Source: Bacillota bacterium
GTDB taxonomy: Bacteria; Bacillota; Clostridia; Oscillospirales; Acutalibacteraceae
Length of the DNA stretch: 5,808 nt
Assembly (NCBI GenBank): GCA_023397245.1
Contig: JAEWUH010000015.1
Span: 1-5,808, forward strand
Direction of reading: 5' to 3'
Position 1 is the first letter of the stretch; each line of letters begins with the position of its first letter. The notes under the pieces were generated by a model. The model saw only the letters and a list, made by a program, of their open reading frames with translations. It was not told where the DNA came from and did not search any database. A program made the translations under genes and the position numbers. Shown here in pieces: positions 4,677 through 5,808 of this stretch.

Positions 4677-5663
4677 TCAGCTATGAACAGGTTTCGGTTC
4701 ACTGATAAAGGGGATTCCCTCGGTCAGAATCTTTTCGATGCCGTTTGAGCCCGGCATATGCCCACTGTTCTCGATTCTGTGAAAAACCAGATTTTTATTC
4801 TGACTTTCCGCTATAAACTGAGAAATGGTTTTCGTTGAGGTGACAATATCGGTGCTTCCCTGTAAAATTAAATACGGAATCCGCACGTTTGACAGTTCCT
4901 CACTTAAGTCTACTTTCATCATTTCCGAAAGCAGACTTTTGTTTTTTGCGTATCCGTTTATAACCATCGCTTTGAAATCTCTCAAGGAATAGTCCGGGCT
5001 TGTTAAAATCCCGCGGATGATTGTACCCAACGGTATTTTCCCACCGGATTTCGACTGGTACCCTTCTGTATATTTGCGAATCCAGACGGCTGCCTGTTTT
5101 AGCTCTTCCATCGTATGTACGTCTTTGTGAAACATATCGTCCATGAGCTTCTGCTTCCTGGAAGACAAACCGGACCGTTTCAATTCATCATAAACTTCCT
5201 GATTAAATGTCAGATTCTTAAGTACCTGACCATATACCATTACGCGGTTCAGCAATTCGGGCACTCTTGCCGCTGCTTTTGCCGCAAGGACAGAACCCCA
5301 TGAGACTGCAAACAGATTTACCGGATTGTTCGGAAAGTCGTTCTTTATAGCCTTAATCAGGTCTACCGTCATATCAACAAACAAATCGATGGTAAAGCTG
5401 TCATCAATAACATGATTGTTGATTCCGCAGCCTAACTGATCCCAATATACCATAATGCACCGGTCTGTAAATTTGGGAAACATTCCTCGGCAGCCTTCTG
5501 AAAACGGGATGGGAGCGCCCGGCCCTCCGTGCAGGAAGATGAGAACGGGATTGGTTTCCTGTTTTCCGTCCAGCAGAACCTTTTGATCATAACCGCCCAG
5601 CTTGTAGGTTGCGATTTTTGAAACCTGATTGTTTAAGATGGTTTCTTTTCTCTGTTTGTTCAT
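4677..5663 (-). CDS. Proline iminopeptidase-like alpha/beta hydrolase
   Basis: With the ATG at 5661-5663 the protein has 328 residues, normal for the proline iminopeptidase/prolyl aminopeptidase branch of alpha/beta hydrolases. Seen: oxyanion motif HGGPG (45-49), the WDQLGCG segment (74-80, usually WDQRGxGxS), nucleophile Ser121 in AVSWG (119-123), Asp272 in GSTD and His302 in NSGHMPG. All triad positions are present. Oddities: the nucleophile elbow starts with Ala rather than the usual Gly (GGSWG), and the WDQ segment lacks the typical Arg and Ser. The enzyme may thus act on esters, lactones or unusual amides rather than N-terminal proline. No signal peptide is present, so it is cytoplasmic. 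An in-frame TTG at 5678 would add five residues, but GGAG (plus 5673-5676) lies about 9 bases before the ATG, which favours the ATG. It has its own promoter and terminator and converges on the TetR gene. Confidence 0.9.
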   Translation of the reverse strand: MNKQRKETILNNQVSKIATYKLGGYDQKVLLDGKQETNPVLIFLHGGPGAPIPFSEGCRGMFPKFTDRCIMVYWDQLGCGINNHVIDDSFTIDLFVDMTVDLIKAIKNDFPNNPVNLFAVSWGSVLAAKAAARVPELLNRVMVYGQVLKNLTFNQEVYDELKRSGLSSRKQKLMDDMFHKDVHTMEELKQAAVWIRKYTEGYQSKSGGKIPLGTIIRGILTSPDYSLRDFKAMVINGYAKNKSLLSEMMKVDLSEELSNVRIPYLILQGSTDIVTSTKTISQFIAESQNKNLVFHRIENSGHMPGSNGIEKILTEGIPFISEPKPVHS

Positions 5664-5672
5664 TCCATATAT

Positions 5673-5702
5673 CTCCAATATACCTGAATATTCTATATGG
5701 AG
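5673..5702. repeat. Imperfect palindrome over the start region of the hydrolase promoter, possible operator
   Basis: CTCCA (5673-5677) and TGGAG (5698-5702) flank TATA (5679-5682 and 5694-5697) and a perfect 8-base palindrome GAATATTC (5686-5693). The arms are offset by 1-2 bases, so symmetry is imperfect. It covers the predicted transcription start and touches the -10 of the promoter at 5701-5729, where a repressor would block. The left arm also supplies the GGAG ribosome binding site, so an RNA hairpin that masks it is another reading. Confidence 0.35.
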
Positions 5703-5729
5703 TATATCATAGGAGCATTAAAAAAGCAA
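5701..5729 (-). promoter_or_regulatory. Candidate extended -10 promoter of the iminopeptidase-like hydrolase
   Basis: On the minus strand, TTGCTT (plus 5724-5729), 17 bases, TATACT (plus 5701-5706) preceded by TGA, giving an extended TGnTATACT element. The -35 is weak (three of six). The predicted start is near 5694, giving a leader of about 30 bases. The decamer ATGATATACT (plus 5701-5710) is identical to that in the promoter of the other hydrolase at 3806-3815. Confidence 0.5.
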
Positions 5730-5808
5730 AATCCATGTGCAGGTTTAAATCCTTGCGCATGAACTTTGCCGTGACAAGCCTGGTCGAAAAATATCATTCG
5801 TATTATGC

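Noticed and set aside
4439..4702. 87-codon minus-strand open frame across the TetR gene end
   Set aside because: It runs through the terminator at 4598-4630, overlaps two real genes and has no supported start.
5759..5808. Short plus-strand frame starting MNFAVTSLVEKY and a minus-strand frame open to the window edge
   Set aside because: Only 16 codons are visible on the plus strand with no ribosome binding site; the minus-strand frame would run into the hydrolase promoter. Neither can be supported.

Overview
The window looks like chromosomal DNA from a Gram-positive, anaerobic-type Clostridia/Bacillota genome. GC content is moderate, ribosome binding sites are strong AGGAGG-type, the promoters resemble the housekeeping sigma-A consensus, and most genes have an intrinsic terminator. 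The best family matches are a NADPH-dependent FMN reductase/iron-sulfur flavoprotein, a TetR regulator and two alpha/beta hydrolases. Organism assignment is inference only. No rRNA, tRNA, CRISPR array, transposase or integrase was seen.

Layout. Bases 1-232 (minus) hold the N-terminal part of a small STAS/SpoIIAA-like protein cut by the window edge. Bases 439-660 (minus) encode an unrecognised 73-residue protein with its own promoter and terminator. The 649-base gap at 661-1309 has no convincing protein gene. It holds the promoter of the 73-residue gene, a minus-strand terminator-like hairpin at 746-773, a 9-codon minus-strand mini-ORF at 884-913, a possible short plus-strand transcript ending at a very good terminator (1098-1132), an inverted repeat at 1218-1236, and a strong promoter for the next gene. 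Bases 1310-1936 (plus) encode the flavoprotein, ended by a 14-bp hairpin terminator. Bases 2084-2488 (plus) encode an unrecognised 134-residue protein, again a single-gene unit.

The right half is a possible small regulon. A membrane-anchored alpha/beta hydrolase (2559-3668, minus) is divergent from a TetR-type regulator (3961-4524, plus). A second, proline-iminopeptidase-like hydrolase (4677-5663, minus) converges on the TetR gene. The 292-base gap between the first hydrolase and the TetR gene carries two overlapping, face-to-face promoter candidates and a perfect 9-7-9 palindrome that covers the -35 element of the hydrolase promoter. This is a natural place for TetR binding. The second hydrolase has the same extended -10 decamer and an imperfect palindrome over its own -10/start region. 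The simplest reading is that the TetR protein senses a small molecule and controls the flanking hydrolase gene(s); this is inference.

Bases 5730-5808 show nothing I can assign. There is no clear sign of a new defence or mobile system. The most interesting unexplained items are the regulatory architecture around the TetR gene, the orphan short transcript near 1016-1132, and the two unrecognised small proteins.
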